Below are positions 22,500-33,500 of a stretch of 64,000 nt of DNA, in pieces (position 1 is the first letter of the stretch; each line of letters starts with the position of its first letter). Below the pieces are notes generated by a model. The model was not told the DNA's origin and did no database searches. It saw only the letters and a program-made list of their open reading frames with translations. Origin of the DNA: Daphnia carinata (lineage: Eukaryota > Arthropoda > Branchiopoda > Diplostraca > Daphniidae); NCBI RefSeq assembly GCF_022539665.2, contig NC_081337.1, forward strand, positions 9,772,679-9,836,678, read 5' to 3'. A program made the position numbers and the translations under genes.

Positions 22500-23896
22500 C
22501 GTAGCCTCCATGAATGGCAAGGGCTCTTGCAATCGCGTGTCATATATGTTTTCTTTGATGTCAATCTGTCTGGAAGACCAACTTACACAACTAACCCAAC
22601 TTCTTGCGTCTGTCCCTCTATTACTAACCTATTCCATCGTAGGTCGATCAAAAACGAGAGGCGGCATGAATAGTAAATCATGGATTATTTCTACCACGTT
22701 TTCTTTTTCTTTTACCTGAGACTCCAAACGATCGATGCAGCCCCCCTCTCCCCCAAGAAAAAATTGAATTTTGTTTTTTTAATACCCATTGCAAAATTGA
22801 ATTCTCCACTAACGCTATTTTAAAGCACGCGTTTGCTTTGAATCTGTTCACACTTATCGACAAAGATTAGCGTTCAGTTATCTTCTTTTTATTTATTTAT
22901 CGCGAGTCTTTACATGTCAATACTTAATTCCACCTCTCTTGGCACAGCAAAGCGAGGCATCACGTGATGTCATCGTATGTTCTACTAACTTTCTGACTAC
23001 ATTGTGGCCTTTCACTGGAAGCATTTTTTCAATACTTTATAGGCGTCTGTTACAGCACTGACTTGGAAGTTGCTACCTAACGAATCAGGGCAGAATCATT
23101 CCTCCACGAAAAGAAGAATCGATTTGTTCTTTGAATCGTCGAGATACCTTTTTGTTGAGCGTTCATAAGACGATAGATTTGAAACCTTACGTTTTTATAA
23201 ACCCGCAAGACCATATTCTTTTTAAACCTTGGCTGATTCCATTGCAGAAGGTTATAGCGCAAGAGAATGTTGAAGGGTCTCGCGCTTATTATCATTCATT
23301 TGGTTAGTGCTCCCTCGGTATCGCAGGGCAGTACACCGAGCGAAAAGGATTACGGCTACCGAAAGGGAGTTGCGTCATGAGCTCTCTGCGGGATTTTCTG
23401 GTTTTGGCAAAGATTATTTTGTAAGTGTAACGTGGCGTTCAGGAGAGCGATGTCTCCGGCTGAAATACATAACCATTGACAAAACCCGATTTTTGACATG
23501 GAAGATGACCCTACTGGGAAAACCCAACATGCGAATTGAAGGGGGATGTCCTAGGAAGGAAAAGGGGTGTGTGTAATAGGATTTGTACAAAAATGGAGCG
23601 TGCAAGTGAAACCTCATCACGGAGATCAATTATTGATACATAGTCGTCCATCTTATCCTGTTTGTCAAACTTAAAAAATCCCTTGTTTTTTCTTTTTATT
23701 ATGTACTCCCATCCAGATCTTTCCCAATTCTAATTTCCTACTTCAACTCGACGTTCACGATTGTATAATTACAGGCCAACTGTTTCCATTTGAGTGGATG
23801 TCCACACGCGGCTCGCTTTTCAGTTAGAATCAAGATTAAGGTTGGGGACTCTTTTTGGCTGCTTTTCCATCTTGGAAACTGCCAATTTTCGTTGAT
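22500..23896. other. longest homopolymer-poor island, 1.4 kb
   Basis: No single-base run of 8 or more for nearly 1.4 kb, the longest such interval here. It carries the palindromic E-box/ATF-like composite at 22958-22975. It also has two uninterpreted frames of protein-like composition: 23077-23295 on the minus strand (72 codons, true ATG) and 23307-23576 on the plus strand (89 codons from GTG, with GTAAGT at 23421 inside). Neither shows a known domain. It could include an unrecognised exon; I cannot support one. Confidence 0.4.
22958..22975. promoter_or_regulatory. palindromic E-box next to an ATF-like site
   Basis: CATCACGTGATG at 22958-22969 is a 12-base palindrome centred on CACGTG. TCACGTGA is the form preferred by MITF/TFE-type bHLH-zip factors. 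It overlaps TGATGTCA, one mismatch from the CRE TGACGTCA, and GATGTCATC is itself symmetric. CACGTG occurs about as often in the window as expected, so only the composite arrangement is notable. Confidence 0.3.
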
Positions 23897-24656
23897 AAAA
23901 AAAAAAAAAAACTAAAGAACAACTTGGCACGCTCGTGGGCGCGTTCCGTCGGCGTGATTTAACTTTTCGTTCTGGAGTAACGAAAGTGTGAGGGGGCAGC
24001 GCAATATCAAGCAACAAACAAAAAAAAAATGTATAAAAGCTTTCCCTTCGTTCTTGCTCTGCCATATTTCATTGCATTCAACTCGATCGTCAGCAACGTC
24101 AGATGATTCACTAACACAGCCATTGACAGCATCTGCTGCCGTGTCGCGGTCGATCCGCCATGGAGAGTATTGTTCGACCGGCCCTTCTTCTTTCTGATCG
24201 ACGGATGTAGGGAAAGTTTCATTCTTTGCATTAGAACTTTTATCCCGTCTTTATCCTCCCCATTTCTTTATATACGTGTGTTTCGTGACACACAGGACTT
24301 TCTGATGACGTCGCACACGGCGACGAGGGAAGAGGAGGCACACACACACACAAAAAAAGAAGCGTCGGAAGCCCTGTCCAATTGTCCACATTATTGACAA
24401 GCTGTGGTGCTATGTGTGTAGGCAAGGAAAAAGAAAGGACAAAGTCAATAGCCCCTCGCCCTCCATTGTATTAAAAAATACACACTCTCGTCCATCTGTG
24501 TCGCCCACATCGCTCTCAAAGGCCAGCAAATCCGCGCTATTTATTTTTCTATTTTTCTATTTTGTATTATTGACGTTGACATCTCTCGGCTAATCAATTG
24601 AAAACGCCCCAATCGTTTTATTACGACAAAGCGATGGACGTTTTGCTTCTTTTTTT

Positions 24657-24680
24657 GTGTGTGTGTGTGTGTGTGTGTGT
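24657..24680. repeat. (GT)12 microsatellite
   Basis: Twelve GT units preceded by T6. A second TG tract of similar length lies about 270 bases downstream. Confidence 0.95.
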
Positions 24681-24923
24681 ATTTGAAGCGCTGGCAGCCG
24701 GTAATAGTGGCTTTATATGTGCTTATGTAACTATGGCTTTTCAGTGAGGCGGGGGGGAGGGCTTCCCAATGATCCAATGCCAAAAGGGAGATGGAGATTA
24801 AGTGTCAAGCCAGCAAAATAACGCTGTCATACAGGAGTGGGTAAAAAAAAAAAAAAAAAATATAAAAGAAATAAAATAAAGAAAAAAAAACGCAAAGTTG
24901 GCCGCTCGCTCTTTTGTGTCCAT

Positions 24924-24944
24924 TGTGTGTGTGTGTGTGTGTGT
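24924..24944. repeat. (TG)10 microsatellite
   Basis: Ten TG units plus T, followed by a short T-run. It is paired in the neighbourhood with the (GT)12 tract. Confidence 0.95.
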
Positions 24945-25832
24945 TTTTTCTCTTCTCTATTGGTCTGTGGCCAACTTGTTGATTAATGGCCGCGACAAAT
25001 GCGTGATGGCTGCTGACTTTTCATGTGGCTACCGAATTCGACTCGCATGCATTCCTAACTATTTCCTTAGAACGCGTCCCTTCTCCTCTATCATCTGTTT
25101 TCTTCCATCAATCTCTCACCTCATGCCATCCGAGAGCGGGGAATGAAAAATTTCACGAAATTTTTTGACCGTTATTCTTTTAAATTGCGTGCGCATCGTT
25201 CGTCGTGTCTCGCCCTCTTAGCTTAGGTGTCATTAACACAGTACATTGCTTAATTAGTTAGATTTTCTTTTAAAAAAAATAAAATAAAAAGTCGCCTTTT
25301 CCTAATGCGTGATCGTGTGGCTTCTGTTAGCCGCAATTATGGAAATTTTTTTAGCAGCCGCGTGTTTCCTTCAATTTTTTTTTTGCACGATCCTATTGAT
25401 ACCGTTTATCTGATTTGATGCGAAGGATGACGCGTAGACGATTGGAATCACGACGAAATGAAAAGTGGGATCAGAAGCCATAAATAGATTGAAAAAAAAA
25501 AAGGACGTAACCATTTTTTTTTTTAATTCGTCGTCGATCAATTTTCTAGCGGATCCACTTTAACTGATCATTTTCTTTCCCAAACGTGTGATTGTCGCTC
25601 CGTTGAGCTTTCATTATTTATGAACACGATCTGGGCAAAAAAAAAAAAAAAGAAAAAGAAAAAAGGCCGAAAGCAAAAATAGATTTATACTGAACGTCTA
25701 ATGCGTCGGCCGTTGCGAGGATGACTGGATTTATAATAAATGGCCAAGAGCATGCAGAAGACTGGCCAAACTCCCGCTGACGCATTCCCGACGATCGATT
25801 TGCCAACGAATCGTCTTCCTTCTTAGCTTTTG

Positions 25833-25836
<4 letters not shown>

Positions 25837-25865
<29 letters not shown>
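25837..25865 (+). repeat. T29 tract
   Basis: Twenty-nine T within a longer pyrimidine stretch starting near 25812. No exon follows. Confidence 0.85.
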
Positions 25866-25868
<3 letters not shown>

Positions 25869-27373
25869 CCTTCTTTCCCCATTATTTTTCTGATTTCTCG
25901 TCCGGCAGCAAATGGCTTCAGGGAGCTTAGCGATTGATTATCAATTTGACGATGGGCTATATCGACCACGTCATTGCTGCAAGCTTACATACACGAAACT
26001 CTTTGGCAATAGATTTTTGTTTTTTTTCGACGAGAGGTTGTAAAAAAACATTTGGCCGGCAAGAAGTTGAGTTGAATATTACGAACAGAAAAAAAAGCAT
26101 GGTTTTGCTACGTGACCCAGTGGTTTTGTCTCGTGTTTAACTACTCGAAACTACATGCGAAATTTAAACATTTGGGGTTGTATTCGTTTGCGAATAATAC
26201 AGACAGAGCGATGCAATACGTCATTCAGTATCTACGAATTAGAGGGAAGGCCTTTCAATTGTTTCCGTCCTCTGTGAACTAAAATTCTTGCCTCTTTGCT
26301 ACGTATCTCATCCGCATTTTCTCGGAAACAAACAGTAAAAACAAAAAAAATAAGAGAGAAAGAATGGGACAAATCACGTTTCTAATTAAGGTTTAAAAGT
26401 CTCAACATTTCCCCTCCAAAGATTACGTTTACTGTCTGTATATACATCTAAGATAGGACTAACTTCCTGCCTGTTTGTGTACTGCATCCTATAAATGTAT
26501 GCCACTGTGCGTACGCACCGTGCGCTTCTCCAACTGCCTACGTGTTTAGATAGAAACTTGAACCCATCAGAAAAGGATCGCGGATGGCTCACAAGTTGTA
26601 CGGTCGGGACAGGATACTCTCTCATTAGTACATTTTTTTTTTTCCTTTTTCAAAAACTAGTGAAGAGTCGAGTGAGGGGGGGGGGGGGCCAGAAATAAAG
26701 AAATAAACTTCTGTCCTAATGCTCTGAACATTGGGCCGTCTGTGTTGCCTAGGTCTGGCTTCAAATATCTTTATTTGTCGAAAAAGATCCCCGTGCACTT
26801 GAAATGGCCTCCCCGAAAGTTCACTATGTCAACACAACACCCCCCATGGTTGTGCCAGCAACTGCTAGCGTTTTTTCTTTTATTACATTGTACATAAGAC
26901 TAGAGGATAAAAAAAAAAAAAGAACTGAAGCGTAAAAGTGGAGGGGGGCAATGAGCAGTTAGCGAAGAACAGGACTGGCGTAAACATTGAACGAGAAAAT
27001 AAAGGAAGCGTCTGTGAAAAAGAGAAAAGAGACAATATCGAACACGCATAGAATACCGGAGAACTTTTGCTACAACATCTCGCACTTGATGGAAGTCGCT
27101 TGCCATACGCTTTTTGTTTATTTATCGAACCAACTAGTGGCTAAAGTTTGTGATTAGTTGATCGCATTTACGGAAGACAATCTGGGTCGGAGGAGAGTTC
27201 AATCGATCGACTATAAAGAACCGGACATTTTCAAACTTGAAAAATAAAACTTCGTTTCTCTTTCAAGTGGATTGGTCCATGTTTTCGACAAATCCATCAC
27301 GTCTCTGACGCCCCCATATCCTCCCCCTCAATATTCGGACACCCTAGCACCTTTTTTTTTCCCTTATTTTTTG

Positions 27374-27394
27374 TATATATATATATATATATAT
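27374..27394. repeat. (TA)10 microsatellite
   Basis: Ten TA units plus T, followed by TTTAAAATA. Confidence 0.95.
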
Positions 27395-28225
27395 TTTAAA
27401 ATACTGATAACTGGGATCCTTCTTTCCCTTTTGTGTACTCGAGCCCCGAATTCAGTTTGCTTAGTCAGAACGCTCCCCCCTCCTGGGTCCCTTCTCTATG
27501 TATTCTATCTTCTTCTCACACTCTTTGATTATTTATATGCGCCAACACATCACTGCGTATTCAGCAGCCGGGTTACGGCCCCCCCCCCCCCTCTCTATCG
27601 CTAGCAAGGAAACCTTGCCCGGCTAAACCTGACGTCGTAAACAACATTACCGCGCCGTCAGGCCGTTCTTAGTTCAGCCCCGGCTTTTTTTTCCTTTTTT
27701 TTTTTTATTTATATATTTTTTTTTTTTCGTTTTTGCATGCTGTATACATTTTCTCTTGTTACTAACGGAAAAGCCGTGACGAATATAGGAAATGGGGGAA
27801 GCAAAGGATAGGCTAAAAATTTTGGACGAAAGGAAAAGCCATAGAAAAAGGAGCACAGAATGTTTCTGTTAACATATGAAGCTATGCCAATCGTTTTGGC
27901 ACAGTTGAATTGGCAATCAGCTAAGTTTCTTTTTTTTTTCTCCAGAATTTTTTGTTTTTACAAAGTGAGATAAGGCCAGGCAAGAAGAAAATAAAGAAGA
28001 GGGAACACAAATGGGGAGACGAAAAACGGAGCCAAGTTGAAACCGAGAATATACCGAGCGTGTTAGACTTGAAAAGTTTCCTTGCCTTGATTATGCGCAA
28101 TCCTTTCAGTTATCCGTGTCGCTCCTTCAACGTGTCACTGGGCCATTTCTTTCAACACCGCGTGCATTCTTTGTGTTTCACAACTTGACCGATTGCCATT
28201 CCACCCAACATTCCCCTTTTTTTTT

Positions 28226-29172
28226 CTTTTTTGTAAGGGAGCCCTTTTCGATGTTGATGGTTTGATGATGCGTTTTGAAACACAAGGTCGTTTACATTAC
28301 GTTCGTGTTTTGCTGTTATTTCAGTCGTCCGTTGATGATTTGGCAATTTGCTGAAGGAAACCCATGGAAATAATCGATGAATAATTACGGAATCTTGGCA
28401 AGAGGCACTTGATAGATTTGTTTACTAATTAGAAAATTAACCCGCAAAACAACTGTGTGTTAATTTTTCTAATTCATCTTCGATTGCCAATCAGACAGGT
28501 GTTTGTCAACGGTTTGATCCTAATACGTTTTAAAACATTTGTTGTCTTTGACGGACTTGGATTCTGTTTTCCTGTTGTTTTTATTTGTTTCTCCTGGTGA
28601 AAGTGAACACGCCAACGTTCACTTTTGACCAAGCACGCACACTTGCATAGTCTTCAAACATGTTCAGTTCATTTGAATTTCAATGATCCTTACGGTTAAA
28701 TCTGGCAGCGGCTCCTTTGCGAGATCCCAATGCATTCGTGCATGAATATTTATTTGTACACACGCAATCTCATTCTAAAATCGTCAATCTGTTAGTCTCA
28801 GCATCTTAGCACATGATTCGGTTCGATTCACAAGTTTCGTTTTCAATCATCTTCCACATAATGACTTTCATTATTTTCCCCTCTATTGTTCTTATCGTCG
28901 CTTTGTCTGGCCGCCCAAAATTTGTCCTACCGAATGGGAAGACCAAACGAGACGACAACGACGACCTTTAGGCTCTGAAAAGATCAAAGCCGGAGTAGTA
29001 GTGAAACTAGCCAAGGGAACCCCGCGCAGTAATTAAAACAAGAAAGAAAAGCCGTCAGATCAGACTTTGAAAACCCGGTTTTGCTTGATAGAAAGAAATA
29101 GAATAAAGCGTCGGCAAAAGCGATGGAGAAGTGAAACCTTTTCAGAATACGGAACTAGGATTGCCCGGCCTG
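28226..29172. other. homopolymer-poor island, 0.95 kb
   Basis: No single-base run of 8 or more for about 950 bp. It holds the AT-rich hairpin at 28427-28474 and a 9-bp inverted repeat AAAGTGAAC/GTTCACTTT at 28600-28625 (8-base spacer). Partial matches to miR-153 and miR-995 were examined and rejected. It is a good candidate for a conserved regulatory block, by inference only. Confidence 0.45.
28427..28474. repeat. AT-rich hairpin, about 15 bp with one bulge
   Basis: The arm at 28427-28441 (AATTAGAAAATTAAC) pairs fully with 28459-28474 apart from one extra T, around a 17-base loop. The left arm is part of TAATTA at 28426-28431 and both arms carry TTAATT/AATTA words, the core recognised by many homeodomains. 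The stem is too short for a microRNA precursor. It could be a cruciform-prone site or paired homeodomain sites. Confidence 0.6.
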
Positions 29173-32100
29173 TTTTTTTTTTGTTTTTTTTTTAAGATAC
29201 ACGCGACACAGGAGAATATTGCAAGCGGCAGCAGACTCTTTTGTTGTCTGAGGCTGCCAGGCTGAAATCCTTGTGCTTCGAAGGAGATAATACTCTGTTG
29301 TAACAAAAGAATGCAGTGGAAATATATTTTATATTGTTATATACGTTATAGGGAAGCTTGAAGGGGGGAGAAACTTTGCGAGGCCAATTGGGTTTGGCAC
29401 GTGTTGCCTACATCATCCATAAATCACAAAATAGTATCTACGTTCCCTCTTGCGCCCAAGCTCTCCTTGTGCAAATAGAAAAATCAAGCGCAGAACCAGC
29501 GGATGATCATGTCGCATTCCAGTCTTTTTTTTTTTTTTCTATGCCGCCTATTGTAAACTATTCACTTCAAAAAGGGGGGAAAAGGAGAGAGGGAGCTCCT
29601 TATTACCGAAGGGTTTTTGTGAGTTCAACAGATGCCAATCCAGGACACGCAGAAAAGAGGGGAGAATGGAAAAAAAATAATTTTTTTTTTTAGGTCTATA
29701 CTGTACCAATAAAAAAGAATCAACAAAATGCGCTCGAATTCCCTTTAGCTTTTAGTCGTTGAATGGAGAAGGTAGATGGAAAACGAACGGGGAAAAGGGA
29801 TCGGTTATCCATCCATGTCTACTTTTTTCCCCAATTTTTTTTTTTACGCGGAAGTGACGCCGCTCACGAGCCATCCCTTCCATCATGTCAGCTTTCATCC
29901 ATTTCCCTCAGCCAAATCCTGAGTTCGTCCAGCTGATACAAACATTGGCACGCTTGTATATCTAACCACCCACCCCCAAAAAAAGGGGGGGGGGCAATCA
30001 AAAAAAGAAAAAAAAAAAGAGGACACCAAACGGCGCACACGCAAGGTGGTAAAAAGTCAAAGAGTTTTGACACGCTTGTGCGAGTTGGCGTCTGTCAAAA
30101 GGTTAATCTCGACCTGCATTCAACAAGTCATTCTTCAATGAGCTTTTCTTTTTTTTTTTTCTTTTAATTTCGATCCGCTTCTTGGGAGTGTCTGAGGTCG
30201 ACGCGAGAGACACGCACACAAAAGCTTACATGCTTAATATTCTCGTTTCGTACTGTAAAACTTTGCAACAACAAGAGGTACGGCGACGAGCTTTGCACAA
30301 CACGCTGGGGGTCACTTAGTTCGGTGTATAGAGCTAATGGCGTGACAAAAGAGTCTCATTGGCTGCCTCTTCTTGTCACTGCGCAACATTCACCATGTGA
30401 ACTTTGAGAGGGGCGATATGTTTAACGAAGACGTTGTGGTGTGGACTCTTCGTTCTCGTGTATGAAAGTGAGTCTTTTACAAACAAATGGGGGACGACGG
30501 GATAGGGGGGATATACAGACAAGAAGGGACGTTTAAACATTTCTGAGGCATGAAGAAGAAAAAGAAAAGACGCAAGTATATGTCGGTGCTGCATGTCTTG
30601 GTAAGGCCTTCGAACACTAGAAACAGATGAAGGACTCTTTGTGGTCATTGCTCCCAGTAGATTTTCTCTACTACGTCTAGCTCATTTTTTTGTGTGTGTG
30701 TGTGTGAACTTGTTGAGAGGTCGTTGCTATTTCAACTTTAGTTGTAAAACGGTGCTATGTGTTTTTTCCCATTTTTTTTTTTTTTTTTTTACTGCACGCG
30801 TGTCAATTAGCCCAGCTTTTTATGTCATGTTACGGCCATAAAAAATCGTCTGTTGGTTCTTTCTTATTTCTTTGCTTGAGCCCATAGAGAGAGGAATAAG
30901 AAACATTCGTTTTCGTCACACAGTGGAAAATGCGTTTATTGCCAATAGGACCTGTTTCTCATTTCTGAGGGCTTCAGACTTGTGATTGAGTTTTCTTTTT
31001 ATTTTCTGATTTTTTTCAAAGTATTTCTCATCTTTTTCTTTTAACGAATTGAAAAGAATTCGCCTTTTTTTTTCCCTTTCGTTTATTGGCAATAGCCATT
31101 ACTTGTGCGCAATGCGGTGTTACCCCTCGCGTCCAGTTGTTGTCGTAAACGTTCGAGTTGAAACGAAGTCATGCCGATAGTGAAAGCCACACCGGCAGTA
31201 TGTTCGGAATTCCGGGACGCAGGACTGAACGTGTCAACTGCTTGACGTCCTTTTACCCTGTTTTCTTCTCCCCCGCCACGTACCGAAATTCCCATCGTTT
31301 CTATCTTTTTTTTTTTCTTTTTCTTTTACCATACCCTTCCCTACAGCAGTTGTCTCGTTTACTTTATTTTTTTTCCTCGCTCGAAGTAGTACACACTGTT
31401 AACGGTAGTCAGCAACTAGGCACGACAGCAGTGACATTATGTAAAATATAAGTCAAATATAAGAAAGGAAGGGCTTTTAGGAAAGGAAAAAAAAAGAAAG
31501 AAAGAAATCAAATCCCGGTCGTCATCCTTGTCCCCCCTTCAGTAACGTAGCAACAGAAGGCAAAGAGAACAAAAAAAAAAAAACTTGTGTCATGAAAGAC
31601 TAGGCTCTCTCTTCGACGTCTATTCAGACGAGCGCCTTTTGTACGGGTAGTCAGAGAGACAGAAGAAGGGGAAGTCTATAAGAACAGTCGCTTCGGGATA
31701 CGAATAGAGTGGAGTTTGGGGGTAGTTACGAGTACAGTTGCAGCAGCAGCAGCCTGCGAATGCTTAAAGCGGAGAAGATGACACGACAGACAAGGCAGAA
31801 CTAAAACAGGATTACCGTTGTGTCAATCACATTTCGTTTAGAGAGCACGGTTGGCGGAGATCAAGAAGAAGAAAGAAAGATGCAATGCACGAGATAAAGA
31901 AGCGATAGAAAAGTTACGGGAAATTCAAAAAATAAATAAATAAATAAAAAAATATCTTGATTGAATCATCAAACGCGTGTCGCTACGCGTGAGAAATGAA
32001 CGTACTTTCCCGCGATATATAGAAACTCAAGCTGCACACTTGGATTGGGGATGGAACGCTTCGCTTATTTTGTTTTTCTTTATTTTTATCATTGCTTTTT

Positions 32101-33500
32101 TGAAGGTCATTTATCGTTTTTGCTTTCAATTTTTCTAGTCCCATTCTTTATTTTCTGGTATTATCCCGAAAATCGTTCGCCCTTGAATTTTTTTGTATTG
32201 AGTTGACGTAATCGCCACCTTCCGTGAAAAATTAAGGTTTCAAAAATTGCGTTCTCCTCCCCCAGAACAGATTCCGATGGCTCCCATTTTTTTTTTCCTT
32301 CTTACTCTAACTCCTTTTGGAAGGGTTGAGGCGCTTGTTGAACACCTTTAATGAATCTTTGTCGATATTTTGGGGCGTGGTACTCCCGACGAGATCCGCA
32401 CAAAATCTACTTGACGTTCGCGCAATATTGATGTAGCTTTACAACGAACTCGCTCAGATTCCCACAATTTTTTTTTTGCTAATTTCATTTATAGTTTACT
32501 CAAGAAAATGAAAAAGCTCTCACCAGATCTGCCGCATGTCTCAGTCGCTAATATTTTCCGCAATTCATGTTCCATTCACGAGTTATTTGACTAACGGATT
32601 GCCGCAAGCCGATCCGCACACGTAGTTTTCTTTTATCCCGTCCATCGACATTTTTTTCCTTCGACGGCAATGTCGAATCGTGAATTGCATTCGCTTGCGT
32701 AATTGAAAACGAACTCCCAACGACCCCCCCTCCCCCCCCCAAAAAAGACTTTTTTTTATCCTACAAAACAGTTAAAAAATATTCCACGAAACTAATGAAT
32801 CGACTAACAACAACAACAACAACAAAGAGACATTTTTCAATAGGATGCGGCGAGTAGGGAAAGGAAATGATAGACTCATCCGCCGACATTGCTGTCATTT
32901 CCAGCGCAGTTATTTGTTTGCAATGCAAACACCATAAGCATTTTCTCCTCGCGAATATTTCAGGCAACTCCTTCCTATTTTTTTATTATTTTTCCCGCGT
33001 GACTGTGGACTATCTTGCGTTTGCCTTGGGACACGAGCCGTTTTTTTTTTCATAAAAAAAACTGTTCAGCAGAAGCGGATGAATTCGGATGTCGTGTTTG
33101 AGCTATCCGTCGTCATCATGTTGCGCGATGTAATAGCGCTTCATAAATACTAGATGAAGGGAACGATGATGTAGAAAGAAAGCAAACAATATCTTCCTCT
33201 CTCTCGCGTCTTTCCAGATAAAGAAAAGTAGGGGCTTTCGGGCATCACGCCAGTTAGGCTCAAGTTTGGAAGACAACAGAGGGCAAAAGAAGAAAAAACT
33301 AGCAAAACGCGGGCAGGGAAGAAATAAAAATAGACATCGTTATTTTATATACATGTATACATGTGGGTGTGTGCGTGCGGGGGTGTTGGTAATGGCAACT
33401 GGAAGACGGTAGGGAAAAAAAAAAGAAACGCGTGAAACAATCCCGATGTGACGTGCAATCGTTGAAATAAAGAAATGGGTCGTGTTCTCCAATTCTTTTA
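29173..33500. other. non-coding interval
   Basis: Holds T10-G-T10 at 29173-29193, the composite C5A7G10 at about 29973-29994, a short TG tract at about 30690-30706, T19 at 30772-30790, a run-poor stretch at 31584-32286, C7-T-C9-A6 at about 32724-32746, (CAA)n at 32807-32825, the forkhead-type palindrome at 32915-32931 and TATACATGTATA at 33348-33359. No gene is supported. Confidence 0.65.
32915..32931. promoter_or_regulatory. 17-base palindrome of opposed forkhead motifs
   Basis: TGTTTGCAATGCAAACA is perfectly symmetric about one A. Each half reads TGTTTGC, matching the forkhead consensus TGTTTRC, and the centre contains ATGCAAA, close to a POU octamer. About one perfect dyad of this size is expected by chance in 64 kb, so binding is a hypothesis. 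Confidence 0.3.

Larger units (their letters stand above)
23897..28225. other. non-coding interval
   Basis: Includes A15 at 23897-23911, TATAAAAG at 24032-24039, (GT)12 at 24657-24680, (TG)10 at 24924-24944, T29 at 25837-25865, G13 at 26676-26688, (TA)10 at 27374-27394, C13 at 27579-27591, and inverted repeats ACTTGAAA/TTTCAAGT (27235-27268), GCAAGG/CCTTGC (27604-27618) and CCTGACG/CGTCAGG (27628-27662). No coding frame is convincing. Confidence 0.65.

Noticed and set aside
24032-24039. TATAAAAG as a core promoter
   Set aside because: TATAAAA-type words are expected dozens of times at this composition (others near 13896, 47771, 49566, 62955). No initiator at about +30 and no plausible first exon follow.
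28644-28653. TTGCATAGTC, like the start of miR-153
   Set aside because: Only ten bases match. The nearby AAAGTGAAC/GTTCACTTT hairpin does not include it in a stem.
28810-28825. TAGCAC plus ATGATTCGG, like miR-995 with three bases missing
   Set aside because: The gap destroys the seed and no hairpin can be drawn around it.
28821-28831. GGTTCGATTC resembling a tRNA B box
   Set aside because: The flanking bases cannot form a T-stem, and no A box, anticodon arm or acceptor stem is present.
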